Assembly: GCA_037903475.1 (NCBI GenBank)
Contig: JBAJFG010000621.1
Span: 2,480,001 to 2,544,000 of the forward strand
Length of the DNA stretch: 64,000 nt
From: Ancylostoma caninum
Lineage: Eukaryota; Nematoda; Chromadorea; Rhabditida; Ancylostomatidae
Direction: 5' to 3'
Positions within the stretch are counted from its first letter, which is position 1; the number at the start of each line of letters is the position of its first letter. Under the pieces are notes generated by a model, which had not been told where the DNA came from, made no database searches, and saw only the letters and a list, made by a program, of their open reading frames with translations. Positions 37,788 through 47,801 of this stretch are shown piece by piece. The translations under genes and the position numbers were made by a program.

Positions 37788-38700
37788 TTTTCCTCGTTGT
37801 ATCCTGTTGTTGTTATTGTTGACCCACGGTTTATGCTCCAATATGGCATTGTTATGTTGTTGTCCAGAGTGTTCTAAAAAAAATTATGACAAATGATTTA
37901 TAAACCATCTAAATCTTGGTAGAACATTTCGTGCAATGAGCTAAAGACAATATGCCACTCTAGATAGAGATTGGGTGATAGGGTGATCCTTCAGTGGCTA
38001 TCATTTTGAAAGATGTAGTGTTTTACCGAACACAACACTCGATGAAAAGGAATTATGGGCAATAAATGTAGCATCTTCTACCCAGCAATGGATGAGTGAG
38101 TTAACAAACATCTAACTACAAATAAAAAAATAAATCATTGGATGAAATCAAATGAGAATTTCAATAGTTTGAAACTGTGACTGGGTATTTCAGAAATAAA
38201 ACAATAGTCTAAACCACAAAAGATAAGCTACCGCCATAATTTCCCGTATAACAACCGTATCACATAAGGCTCGTTATAGTCCTCCAAAGGTGGATTCATA
38301 TCCGGCCGGCCAGTTCATTCTTGTAAACATAGGAGCAGACCTAAAAGTTAGGGATACGTATACTTTGTATGATTACTGAGAAAAACTGGAAAGGAACGGG
38401 CTGAAAAGGAAAAAACCATCTTCAAGGTCATCATCTTGCAACGAAATCTGAATATGAAAGGAAGCGGACCGCTGAATGTCAGCCATATCTCATTTACTCA
38501 TGCACAATGAGATCCATGGATCTTAGGAGTAACGGGAAGGCGCTGTAGTAAAGTTACGGCCCGCCCACGCAGAGGAGGATGGCGTAGAAAACAAAATTGA
38601 GGTCTCCGCCATTTTATTGCCCGAATGGAAAAATAAAGGTTCGAAAATATTAATGGAATTAACTAACTGAAAACAAACTAATGCAAATTTTTAATCATAT
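37788..38700. other. Intergenic; degraded hAT-end fragment
   Basis: Bases about 38555-38700 (CGCCCACGCAGAGGAGG, GAGGTCTCCGCCATTTTATT, GGAAAAATAAAGGTTCG) resemble the right end of the hAT element at 60077-63016 and the copy at 53212-53472, read inverted. No gene is seen. Confidence 0.4.
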
Positions 38701-38705
38701 AATAA

Positions 38706-38821
38706 GTCAGAGGAAATTGCTTGAGTAGTTGGCCAAGATTGTTAGCTAACCTTATTCCGGCTAACGTTTTGGCGTTCACTAACAATCTTGGTCAACTGCT
38801 CAAGCAGTTCCCACTGACTAA
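38706..38821. repeat. Long imperfect hairpin
   Basis: The left arm AGTCAGAGGAAATTGCTTGAG...CCAAGATTGTTAG (38706-38748) pairs with the right arm CTAACAATCTTGG...GTTCCCACTGACT (38778-38821) at roughly 85-90 percent. The short loop also contains GTTAGC/GCTAAC. It is probably a small foldback element or MITE remnant. No target duplication was identified. Confidence 0.65.
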
Positions 38822-39965
38822 CACCAAGACATTTAAGATAATTTTGACCCAAAGAGTTAAAGAATGAAATGCAATGTTTTCAAGCAGCGTAAGAAGAAGA
38901 TATGAACGTCTCACCATTTCTTTAATCCTCGGAGAATATTGCAAAAGACGAATAGAGTATGGAACGGTTTCAAAGCGCTTCATTTAAAATGCTAGACCAA
39001 AACGATAACAGATGAATCACAGCTGTTTACGTGCAGAAAGTGTTGCGCTCAAAGTTTCAGCTCCTTATGTATTCCATGGAGCGATCTTAAGAGATGTCTT
39101 CACTTCATCTCTTCCTTTTTCGTTCACAGTTGTACACTCATTAATTTTCAGCTAAAAAGGTAGAGCTTGACACGAAGTCGTTCGTGGCGTGGCAGAAAAT
39201 AAATAGCCCATAAACGAAGGCGGGTCACCTCGTTCGAATTAAAGGCAGCACTCATTGAAATCCTCGATGCTGAATTAAAGTGTTGCTAGTGACGAACACT
39301 GTCAGTGCAACAAAAATGTAATTAAGGGCGGCACCCATTAAAAAAACTTACTTCTCGTCTTTTGGTGTAGGACCGTGCCAACGGAGGCTCGGTCGCATGA
39401 ATAAGAGCGTATGACTTCCGTGCGGCGGGACTAACGAGTGCCAATTGAGTGCGATAGGGAGTAAGGAAAACAGCATCTTGATTTCAGGGATTGTTCACAA
39501 ATTTCGTGCTATTCAAGCATTAGATATGTGTTCCTTAAAGCCACGGAATATTTCGAGACTACCAAAACAATTGTTTCGTTGAGTGCTTCCTTTAACACAC
39601 TCGCGACCTTACGGTTTCGGCCACTGTATTCAACCAAGCTTGTATTCAACCGGTTATACACGTGGTTGCACGCGTCGCATCACGCGTGTCAACCGGTTGA
39701 GCACATTGTCGCTAATGTGTTAAACGAACACAAGGAAGGGCCGGTAACTTGCGACGTGGTGGGACACGCGAACTCCATGGGGAGCGCGATTACTCAGTTA
39801 ACCAGGGCGTGCGGCATGCGCATTTGTAACTATCATCGTATGAGAAGACACCGATTCTCCCGATGGCCTCTCCGTCTCTTCCCATTGGCTGTGCGGCCAA
39901 AAGGTAGGGGCCGCCGATCGCATGCATGACGTCTATAATACGTGGACCTTCAATTTTCTGAGATA

Positions 39966-40241
39966 CTACTCAGACAATAGTAGCGTGCGGCCCGCGTGCC
40001 ATGGACGTCAAGCGTGCGATCGGACATCGTTCACACCGACGCTGATAGCATGTAATAGTATGGGTACGCGGGCCGCACGCTTGCCTAATCGAGAAGTTTC
40101 CATGTGGTACTGCGCGATCGGCGTGCTTCAAATCAGCGAGCGGCGCTCATTCAGCATGCTATCAGCGTGACCGGTGTCCGATGGCACGTAGTTATTATCT
40201 AAGTAGTCCTCACGGGCCGCACACTATGACCGTCTGAGTAG
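39966..40241. mobile_element. 276-bp inverted-repeat element, CTACTCAGAC ends
   Basis: Ends are CTACTCAGAC (39966-39975) and its exact reverse complement GTCTGAGTAG (40232-40241). Inner arms also pair: GTGCGGCCCGCGTG, then TGCCA...CGGACA, then GACGCTGATAGCATG (left) against CATGCTATCAGCGT...CGGGCCGCAC (right). No intact coding region or clear target duplication was found. The upstream frame 39528-39929 has no recognisable product. Confidence 0.7.
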
Positions 40242-40385
40242 ACTCACGGAAAACAACGGCCAGATCTCGTGAATTCCTCATGTTTCGCGCTACTTCACCA
40301 TGGGATCTCCGTTGAAAGCCCCTGAGAACCCCGGGTCCAACAAATTTTCGAACACAAGACGAAAAAAATTTAACGACTGCTGCAA

Positions 40386-40804
40386 TTAAAATTGAACTCC
40401 ATTAACTTCACTGAAATACTGGTCTTCACGTTTCCATCTTTGTGTTACCAGGGGTGGTTCGCTGATCCTCACTATACCTACGCAAGAAATAAATAAGAAA
40501 CTTACCTCTCCATTGAGTTTGCGATCGCAGGTAGGCCAAAAAATGCAGGTGTCAGGGTCAGTCCAACAGAGCAGACCCAGAGCAATGAAGAATATGGCCG
40601 AACATATGTGACAGGGTCTAGAATGGAATTGATTGACCAAGAAAGCATAAAATCAGGTGAATACTACCATGGCACTCACCTACGTTCCAAGAAGAAAGCA
40701 ATAATATAGAACCACATAAATAATGCCTGCTCAACGAGAAACAATGGATGCAGCCAGTGCTTCGGAATCAGCAGAACCGGGATCAACCATTGCGCACAAT
40801 ACAT
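40386..40804 (-). CDS. BLCAP: BLCAP (bladder cancer-associated protein) homologue
   Basis: BLCAP is a tiny, highly conserved two-pass membrane protein of animals. It is linked to growth control in mammals and its biochemical role is unsettled. Exon 1 is 40804-40680, starting MYCAQWLIPVLLIPKHW, close to the MYCLQWLLPVLLIPK start of vertebrate BLCAP. Exon 2 runs from 40617 and reads RPCHICSAIFFIALGLLCW, matching the PCTICALVFLAALFLI region, then a Cys/Trp-rich tail. After LNGE (40506) a GT donor gives either a 40-bp intron and an end near 40426, or read-through to a stop at 40386, so the C-terminus is uncertain. The ATG is five bases behind a TTTTTAG acceptor. Two hydrophobic segments (about residues 5-40 and 44-62) are visible. 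It is divergent from ran-4, with 580 bp between start codons. Confidence 0.85.
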
Positions 40805-41384
40805 CGCAGCTAAAAATGAATTGTAGGTTGCTGATCCAAACAATTAGCAGGTAGAAGATAGAGACGGAACATAAGAAGGACGAAAGGAAAAGAAAACATA
40901 GCATGAGGAAGGATATAAGGAGATTCTTTGAGAATTTCAAATTCGGACTCATATTAAGAGGAGCATAGCATTGCAGCAGTCTCACCGACTCTCAAACGAA
41001 CTTTCGCTACTTTTGCTTACGAAGAAACAAAATCGAGGTCCGACAGTCGAGACCACAAAGGCGAAGCTTTCATATAAGCGCGTACTCTGGATGTTCGTAG
41101 GATGGATTTCGGAGCTGGCGCGCTGCGCGGCACTCGAACTTTCGGTTGTTCTTTGTTGTTCTTGAATTTCGTCATTAGTTTGCATCTAGAGGTCTTGCAC
41201 TGGGAATTACTCACGTACCGGTCTGGGAGTCTCCCAGTTGTTCCGCTCTTACATTTTGGCCATCTTTTCAATTGAATGCGTCTGTTTTTTTTTTCATCGT
41301 CGTGCTGGATACGTTTAAATCTCCTTTGATTCCGTTGGATTGCGTGCGTTTCTATATTGCAATTCCAGCTCGAACCGCTTCCGG

Positions 41385-44073
41385 ATGAGTTTCAACCCGG
41401 ACTACGAGAACATAGCTACTGCTTTTGTTCAACATTACTATTCGAAATTCGATCAGGGTGATGGTATTGCACGTGCGCAAGGTCTGGGCGATCTTTACGA
41501 CCCTGAGAATTCATACATGAGTTTTGAAGGTGTACAGTGCAAAGGACGTGATTCAATTTTAGCGAAGTTTTCTGTGAGTCTTTTTAATGCGTTTTATGAC
41601 ATTTACCATCAATACCTTCTTGCTTGAATTCGAGCTTATTTAAAGGATTGATCACCGGCGCTTTGAAAATGCAGTGGAACTCTGTCTTCCCTTTAGGATG
41701 TCATTAGTTGCTTTGGGGATGGGGATGAACTTCAGAGTTCATCCATGCTCTGCCTCTTCAAAGTGTTCATTAAGCTTTTTTTTTTCGTTAATGGATAGTA
41801 TGAGTAACGGCTATACGAACTATGCAAGCACCATTTATCACCCACCTGTGAAATTGCTATAGTAAGAAAAACAGACAAAAATTCAAATTGAAGCTGAATC
41901 TTGTCGAAGAAATAGTTCTGTATTGCAGTTAAGTACATCAGCTCTTTATTTTTTTTTTCGCCTCTAGGAAGCATCCGATGTACCAGGACAGCGTTTCATC
42001 CTTTTAGACTACTCTTGTACCAATTTAGCGACCCTGGAGGGATGGATGGCTTGGCTAGCCACGGGCGCGATCGAAACATCGACCGTGCGCGTGGCAGGCA
42101 GTGCGCCTCTTGCCACTGCGCCACACTCGCCCATGAGTTTGATGCTACCTCCCAACTCTGCATATTGTGGTGACTCCGTTGACCTGCATTTTCTCTATAC
42201 TGATGCATTCTGAGCTAGCTTTACCTTCCGGAGTAGAACAACATGTTTATCCAAAAACCAATTTATAGCAGATTTCTGACATTACTCGGCTATATATGCC
42301 TCAAAACTATGACTATTGCCAACTACCAGCTCATGTGTTAATCGCCCATCCTCCTCCCCACTTCCTACTGTGCCCACGACATATCTACAGTAACTCACGA
42401 AAAAATGGCTACGGTGCAAAGCGGGTATGATTTTCGTGAGCACGTATTAGTGTACCCCTAGTAGCAAAGTTTGCGCGCAAAAATTCTTTGTGGCTTTCAT
42501 TGTAGCCGGATACTGCCGGCATCCTTTCTCTTTGTGCTAGCCGAATAGTAACAATGGTACCGAATTCTCTAGCTTTGGTAGAAGCATTTTCTGACTTTAC
42601 TTGCTACTGGGACCTACATACTAGTCCGTTCCCCCAGTAAATTTCGGGTATTCGTAGTAACACTCCTTCTGAAAATGAGAATTCTAATTTAGTCTAATCT
42701 ACCCTATTCGCCTCTCTTAAACATGTGCTTTTCTTACTAGGGTTCTGTTTCGGAAAAGTATCCAAAGTACTGATCCCCATTTTTTCAGAGTTTGACTTTC
42801 AAGCAGATACAGCGTGCTATAACGAAGTGTGACTCACAGCCACTCTATGATGGCTCGATTCTTGTCATGGTTCTAGGCCAACTCAAGGTTGGTTTTTCCT
42901 CTGCAGCAAATAGGTTTAGTAGAAACTATTTCTACATATTTAATTCGGCTCCTTGCCAAGTGCCAAGGCTGGTAGCGTTCATCGCTGGACCCATCTACTC
43001 ACGAACGCTGGGGTCTTTGGAACACTGTGTTGAGGAAGAGTTTGAAATAGGTTGCTGGTACAGTTGAACAAATTCCCGTCCCCTTTCAGTGCTCTGTTAT
43101 TCTGTCAGTGTTCTACTCTTGTCTTCATCGCATTTCGACTTGATACCAAGCAGGGTTGTGCGTTAGAAAACTTTCAAATTTCGTTAATCAGCTAATTTGT
43201 TACGTTAGGCCAAAAACGGCCGTACGCGTTAATACGTTAATTCGTTACGTTAGTAACGCACAGCCCTGGTGCCAAGCGTTTGCATTTGCTAATTTGTTCA
43301 AGGATTTTCAACACAGAGTTTAGATTTTAGCACGCTCAAGTTCAGTCTGGTACCCACAATGCGATAAAGACAAGAACAGAACACTGGCAGAATAATGGAG
43401 CACGACGGCAGACGACGGAAAGGTGTTCAACCGAACCATCTATCTAATCCAAACTCTTCCCCAACGCTGTGTTCGAAAGACCGCAGCGTTAGGGAGTATA
43501 GTGTGTTTCCCTGGGGAAAATAGTTGCGGAGATATTAGAGAAAGAGAGAACGCGAGAAATAGTGCCGCTTTCGGAGAGATGTGCGAGAAATGCAGATCAT
43601 AGGCACAAATACTCAACTATCGTCGCTTTTGAAACGGACTATATGGGTCGTAGTTGCGAAAGTGTGGCTCCAGTTGAATGAGTCAGACACAATTTATGAA
43701 ACACTTATGAAAAAGAGCATTCGCCTCCAAGCTTCATCAACCAAGTGAATGCTCAACAAAACGAGACAGTAGTGTTAGAATCACATAGATAGATGGGTAC
43801 AGCGATGAACGCTGCTAGCCTTAGCGTAACGGCCAAGCAGCCGAATCAAATATGTGGAAATAGTCTCTACTAATAGGTTTCAGATTTTTTTTCATAGAGT
43901 GGCTTTTCTTAGTCTTCGCTTTATGTTTTTTTAAATTGTTCTGTAAAAAGCTGTTTCAGACTGACGACGATCCAATTAATCCATTCTCTCAAATCTTTAT
44001 TCTCCGACCAAACACGACCGGGTCATTTTTCATTGGAAATGAGATCTTTCGCCTTGATCTGCACAACAACTGA
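41385..44073 (+). CDS. ran-4: Nuclear transport factor 2 (NTF2)
   Basis: NTF2 carries RanGDP from cytoplasm into the nucleus and so maintains the Ran gradient. Three exons, 41385-41573, 42789-42887 and 43960-44073 (stop TGA), encode 133 residues, the expected length for a worm NTF2. Family signatures are FVQHYYSKFD, GLGDLYDPENSYMSFEG, IQRAITKCDSQPLYDGSILV and NPFSQIFILRPN, ending IGNEIFRLDLHNN. These cover the cone-shaped NTF2 fold with its hydrophobic pocket. The start is the first ATG, 16 bases after an AATTCCAG acceptor. Introns of 1215 and 1072 bp hold a SINE head, a hAT-type MITE and repeat debris. It is the first of three closely spaced plus-strand genes (TMEM208 starts 402 bp downstream). 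Confidence 0.95.
41990..42140 (-). repeat. tRNA-derived SINE, copy B (head only)
   Basis: On the minus strand an A box TGGCGCAGTGGCAAGAGGCGC (core 42123-42113) is followed by a B-box-like GTTTCGATCGC (42077-42067) and the SINE body piece CCATCCATCCCTCCAGGGTCGC. It matches copies at 13398-13665 and 48445-48700. It lies in intron 1 of ran-4. Confidence 0.6.
43151..43268. mobile_element. 118-bp hAT-type MITE
   Basis: The ends are CAGGGTTGTGCGTTA and TAACGCACAGCCCTG, inverted with one mismatch in the outer 15 bases. Imperfect 8-bp flanks, ATACCAAG (43143-43150) and GTGCCAAG (43269-43276), fit a hAT target duplication with two changes. The interior has repeated CGTTAATACGTTAATTCGTTACG. It lies in ran-4 intron 2. 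Confidence 0.7.
43490..43660. repeat. Dispersed repeat, copy in ran-4 intron 2
   Basis: GTGTGTTTCCCTGGGGAA, GAGATATTAGAGAAAGAGAG, CGCGAGAAATAGTG and CATCGTCGCTTTTGAAACGGA-like pieces follow in the same order as at 52660-52830. A partial copy is at 21690-21790. The origin is unknown and no coding region is present. Confidence 0.6.
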
Positions 44074-44475
44074 ACAGGCTCATTCATTTAAATGGATTAG
44101 CCCATTCCGGATGAACAACCGCCTTTCTTCATTTTTTATTTGCTCTTCACTGCTTATCTCCCATGTCTGAGTTTTGTATTTTGTACCTCCCTTGATGTTT
44201 AGTTTGTTGCTTTTTATGCTTCCCAATTATTTCCTTTGTTCCAATTTTTGCGTCGTGTTACAGCGGTTTCTTGATATCGTGTATGGTGAATCCCAATTTA
44301 CTGTTGGTTTCCATCACATTTATGCCGGTTTAGATGTCGATTGGTTGAGGCGTACTCGAACTGAGAGATAAAACATTATTTATTTTGTTACTAATGTTCT
44401 TTTTGGTAAATGTCCTTCACTGTTGTTATCACGTGCACACAGATTTCATTTCATAGATGCTTTTAACTGCGCAGA

Positions 44476-47463
44476 ATGGTAAAGCAAGCAACCAAAGGTC
44501 AGAAAGAAATTTACGAGGAAAACCAGAGTACGATCCTAACATTTGGAGCGGCATGTTTGATTGTTATGGTAAGTGTTTGTTTCTCATTTAGACAAATACA
44601 TTCACTTTCGAAAATTTCTACAGGTTATCCACTTAGCTGCATGCTTTTTCTTATTGGAGTGCACCTCGAACACATACATTTTCTTCGGGGTTTCTGTAGT
44701 TGTCGAGCTGATTGCATTGGCATTTATGAAGAGCATGGCAGGTGAGCCTCTGGTTTTCGTTGAATTTTATCCTTTAGACGAAACCTGTTGTTAGGGAGAG
44801 ATTTCAGGTGCGCGATTCGATGAACGTGGACGAGTTACGGATGCTGGTATGGATCTCAACGATCCTGCTGCATTTGGAGAATATTGTAAAGATGTCATCA
44901 TCCTCACTGTCATTGCTCAGGTTTGCATCCGTTGTCGTCTTGCTTCCGTTTTTTTTCTCAAGGAAAACGATCCTAAGATATGATGACCATGGAGCTCTGA
45001 GCTGTTACTTCAAATTCAGGCTGAAATCCTCGTTTAGGTTATCGCTCTGTACTCAACGTACGCATACTTGATACTTCTACTGATCCCAGCCGCAGCAGCA
45101 TACAAGGTGAATGTCTACATCCGGTTTACTTTGTTAGCTTTCTGCACGTTACTACACGGGTTTTGAGTTGATTTGTTTTCTTGCATATGATTGCTTGTCT
45201 GCTGCACACATATCACTTTATTATTTATTGCGAGTTAGTTGCTTCATTCCTTGTATTCACTTGCAAAATTGGCGTATCGTAGGTGTGCTTTGCTGCAATG
45301 TTCGTGCCCCGATTCGTTCTCTACTACTCTTTTCGTTCTTTGCAAAGTGTTAGACACGTTCTGTTTTCTGATGATATCGGCACTTTCTCTTCCGACATCT
45401 GGCATTATCGCATATTCGAGAAGGCAACGAGAAAACATCTTTAGAAAAACGATTTCGGTTTTTTTTTGTCTTGTGGTCACAGGTTTCCATTTCTAGTGTC
45501 GTTGAGACTCATGTTGAGATTGCTAGTGCTTCTTAACGAATATATTACTTCATTCTTTTGCAAAACGCTAGGTATGAAACAGTATTAGCAGTTCCGCGTA
45601 ATAATGCGGATACTTGGCAGCTCATTGTTCATGTGACTAGCAAAAGAACAAGGTCGCCTTAGAAACAGTATCTGAGCTCATTCACCAAGCTTGAGATAGC
45701 AGAATTTAGATCTTCTAGCCTGTTCTATTCTTCTAGTATTCTCTTTTCTACTTTTTTAGTGTACATTAAAAGTCGCAGAAATAGAGGAAACCCCGTTTCC
45801 TTGGCGCAGATTTTGTGAGGTGTTTTGGCGGATCGCTGATTGACTACCATAGCTGCGGGTTGGCAAACATGGTTAAACGAGTGTGTACAATGATACGCTC
45901 TGAAGTTCGCCACCTGAACATCTTACGGGTCTCGTTGCCTGGCAAGCAGACGTGCTTGCCTGCTGGCCAGGCACGCAAGAGCCGGAAACTGGCCAAGCAA
46001 CACCCGGGAACTTGTCAGGAAATTCAGTCCCGGAATCTGATCAGGCAGCCATGAACACCCGGAAGCTGCTCAGGCAACACCCGGAAACTGTTCAGGACAC
46101 GCGGAAACTGGGCAGACAAAACCTGGAAACTGGCCAGGCATCACCCGGAAACTGGCCAGGCAACAACGGGAGGCTGACCTGGCCGGGCATCAGCCCCGAC
46201 GTCCCGAAAAAAATCAGATGACATGGCCGCTCGGAGTGCGAGGTCCCACGAAGCCCCACGCAACTCTACCACCAAGAATCTCGAGGATGAACCACTCCAT
46301 CCCAGCTTTTTGTGCACGAGCCACTTCATGGCAGCCCTTTTTGCCTCGAAGCTTGAAACACAACTCCAACCTCTAGTCCCCCTTCATTGTGCTGCGCACA
46401 TGTTGCTGGTTGCAACTCGTTTGTTAATATAGAGAAAATTCATATCGACCGAAAAATTGCGCAATTTTTGACTTTGTGGAAGGACGTTAAGGACACATCC
46501 ATCTCGCATAAGCTCCACTTCTAGATGTCTCCGCACTGTAGAAAAATATGGGTGGGAATACAAAAATTCCCTACTAACACCCGTAATCTGGTCAGGCAAC
46601 AGGCGATACCCGTAATCTGGTCAGGCAACAGGCAATACTCGTAATCTGGTCAGGCAACACCCGTTTTCTGGTCAGGAAACAGCGAGTTCGAAAATCTGAT
46701 CAGGCAACACCCGTAAATTGAGCCGATTCGGATGTTGATCCGTAAAATGTTCAGGCAACATCTGAAAACGTCGGTTCACCTGTAAACTGGCCAGGCAAAC
46801 TGCAGATCTCTCGTTTTCTGGTCAGGCACACCCGTTCTCCCGTCTGCTGGTCCAACGGCGGACTTCAGAGTGTCGCAAAACTTCAGCTTGATAGATCATT
46901 TATCGAAGAACGGGTTTGTAGGCGTTCTTGTTGTATTTCATGCAAATTGTTAGAATAAGCACCTCGAAATGATTGAGGATCTGCTAATGCGTCAAACACG
47001 AAGGTGGGGTGCAACTCTGCCCTTATTTCTTCTATAAAGTTATTGAATTCCTTGCTCTTGTTTGGTAATCATCTCGTTCAAAGGAAGGTACATGTTGGAT
47101 TTAATTGTGTAGTTTCGTTCAATCTTCTTCAGTTGGAATAAACATCTCGAAAATGAGTCAGACGTGTTGATCGTCGTCATCCTAAATTTCTTCGTATCAG
47201 TATCTCCGTTCTAAAATTCGACTAGCTATTCGCTACAATCTTCGCGTTCTTCTACTAGGACGCTTGAGATGGGAAATTTTGTTTGTAATCGACTGTAAAA
47301 GTGTACCCTCGTGAATATTGATCTAATGGCATTATATTTTAAGGTATTCTTCGGCCTTGTTTTGCCTTGGATAACTGCTCCCACTGGTGAGAGCGGTGAA
47401 GAAATGGACGACAAGAAGCTAAGGAAGCGAGAACGCCGGGAGAAGATCGTTTATCGGCGATAA
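44476..47463 (+). CDS. TMEM208: TMEM208 homologue (ER membrane protein)
   Basis: TMEM208 (yeast Snd2) is an ER membrane protein of the SRP-independent targeting route. Five exons, 44476-44568, 44624-44741, 44808-44920, 45038-45106 and 47344-47463 (stop TAA), give 170 residues against 173 in human. The signature N-terminus KGQKEIYEENQSTIL precedes two hydrophobic segments (about 22-45 and 49-68). Then comes DAGMDLNDPAAFGEYCKDVI, the most diagnostic family block, and two more hydrophobic segments (about 104-145). The C-terminus is basic, with KKLRKRERREKIVYRR. The ATG is one base after a GCGCAG acceptor. Intron 4 is 2.2 kb and contains a 22-24 bp minisatellite. It lies between ran-4 and SMPD4 on the same strand. 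Confidence 0.92.
45940..46835. repeat. 22-24 bp minisatellite in TMEM208 intron 4, two blocks
   Basis: Units such as CCGGAAACTGGCCAGGCAAC (block 1, about 45940-46195) and CCGTAATCTGGTCAGGCAAC (block 2, about 46575-46835) repeat imperfectly. The common core is a C-rich lead, CTGG(C/T)CAGGCAACA. The 46200-46560 spacer lacks the unit. Open frames here reflect the repeat and are not genes. Confidence 0.75.
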
Positions 47464-47801
47464 TCACTTTCTAGTCTTTATGGTTCTATAGCATTTTTTC
47501 AATTGATTTAAGTATTACATTTATTGGTCTGTGTGTCTATATGTTTGACGAAACTTCCTACAGTCATTCTTCTGTTGTTTTTGTTCTAGTGCACTTTTCC
47601 CGTATCGAAGTTCCTGTCATCTAATGATTTGGTGTATTGTTTGGGTTGCTTATTTTTTTGAGCGGATAAAGATTGCGGATAAAGATCGCTTAGGTTGTGT
47701 ACTATAGCCGGTTTACTGGTACTACAACCAAACAATAATATCTAAGTATACGTATGGTACCGCAGTTTAAGATGGTGTTCTCAAAAAATCGTTTTCTACA
47801 G

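Noticed and set aside
39528..39929. 133-codon plus-strand frame as a gene.
   Set aside because: No family signature, no splice context, and it overlaps palindromic repeat sequence (CAACCGGTTGA) beside a foldback element.
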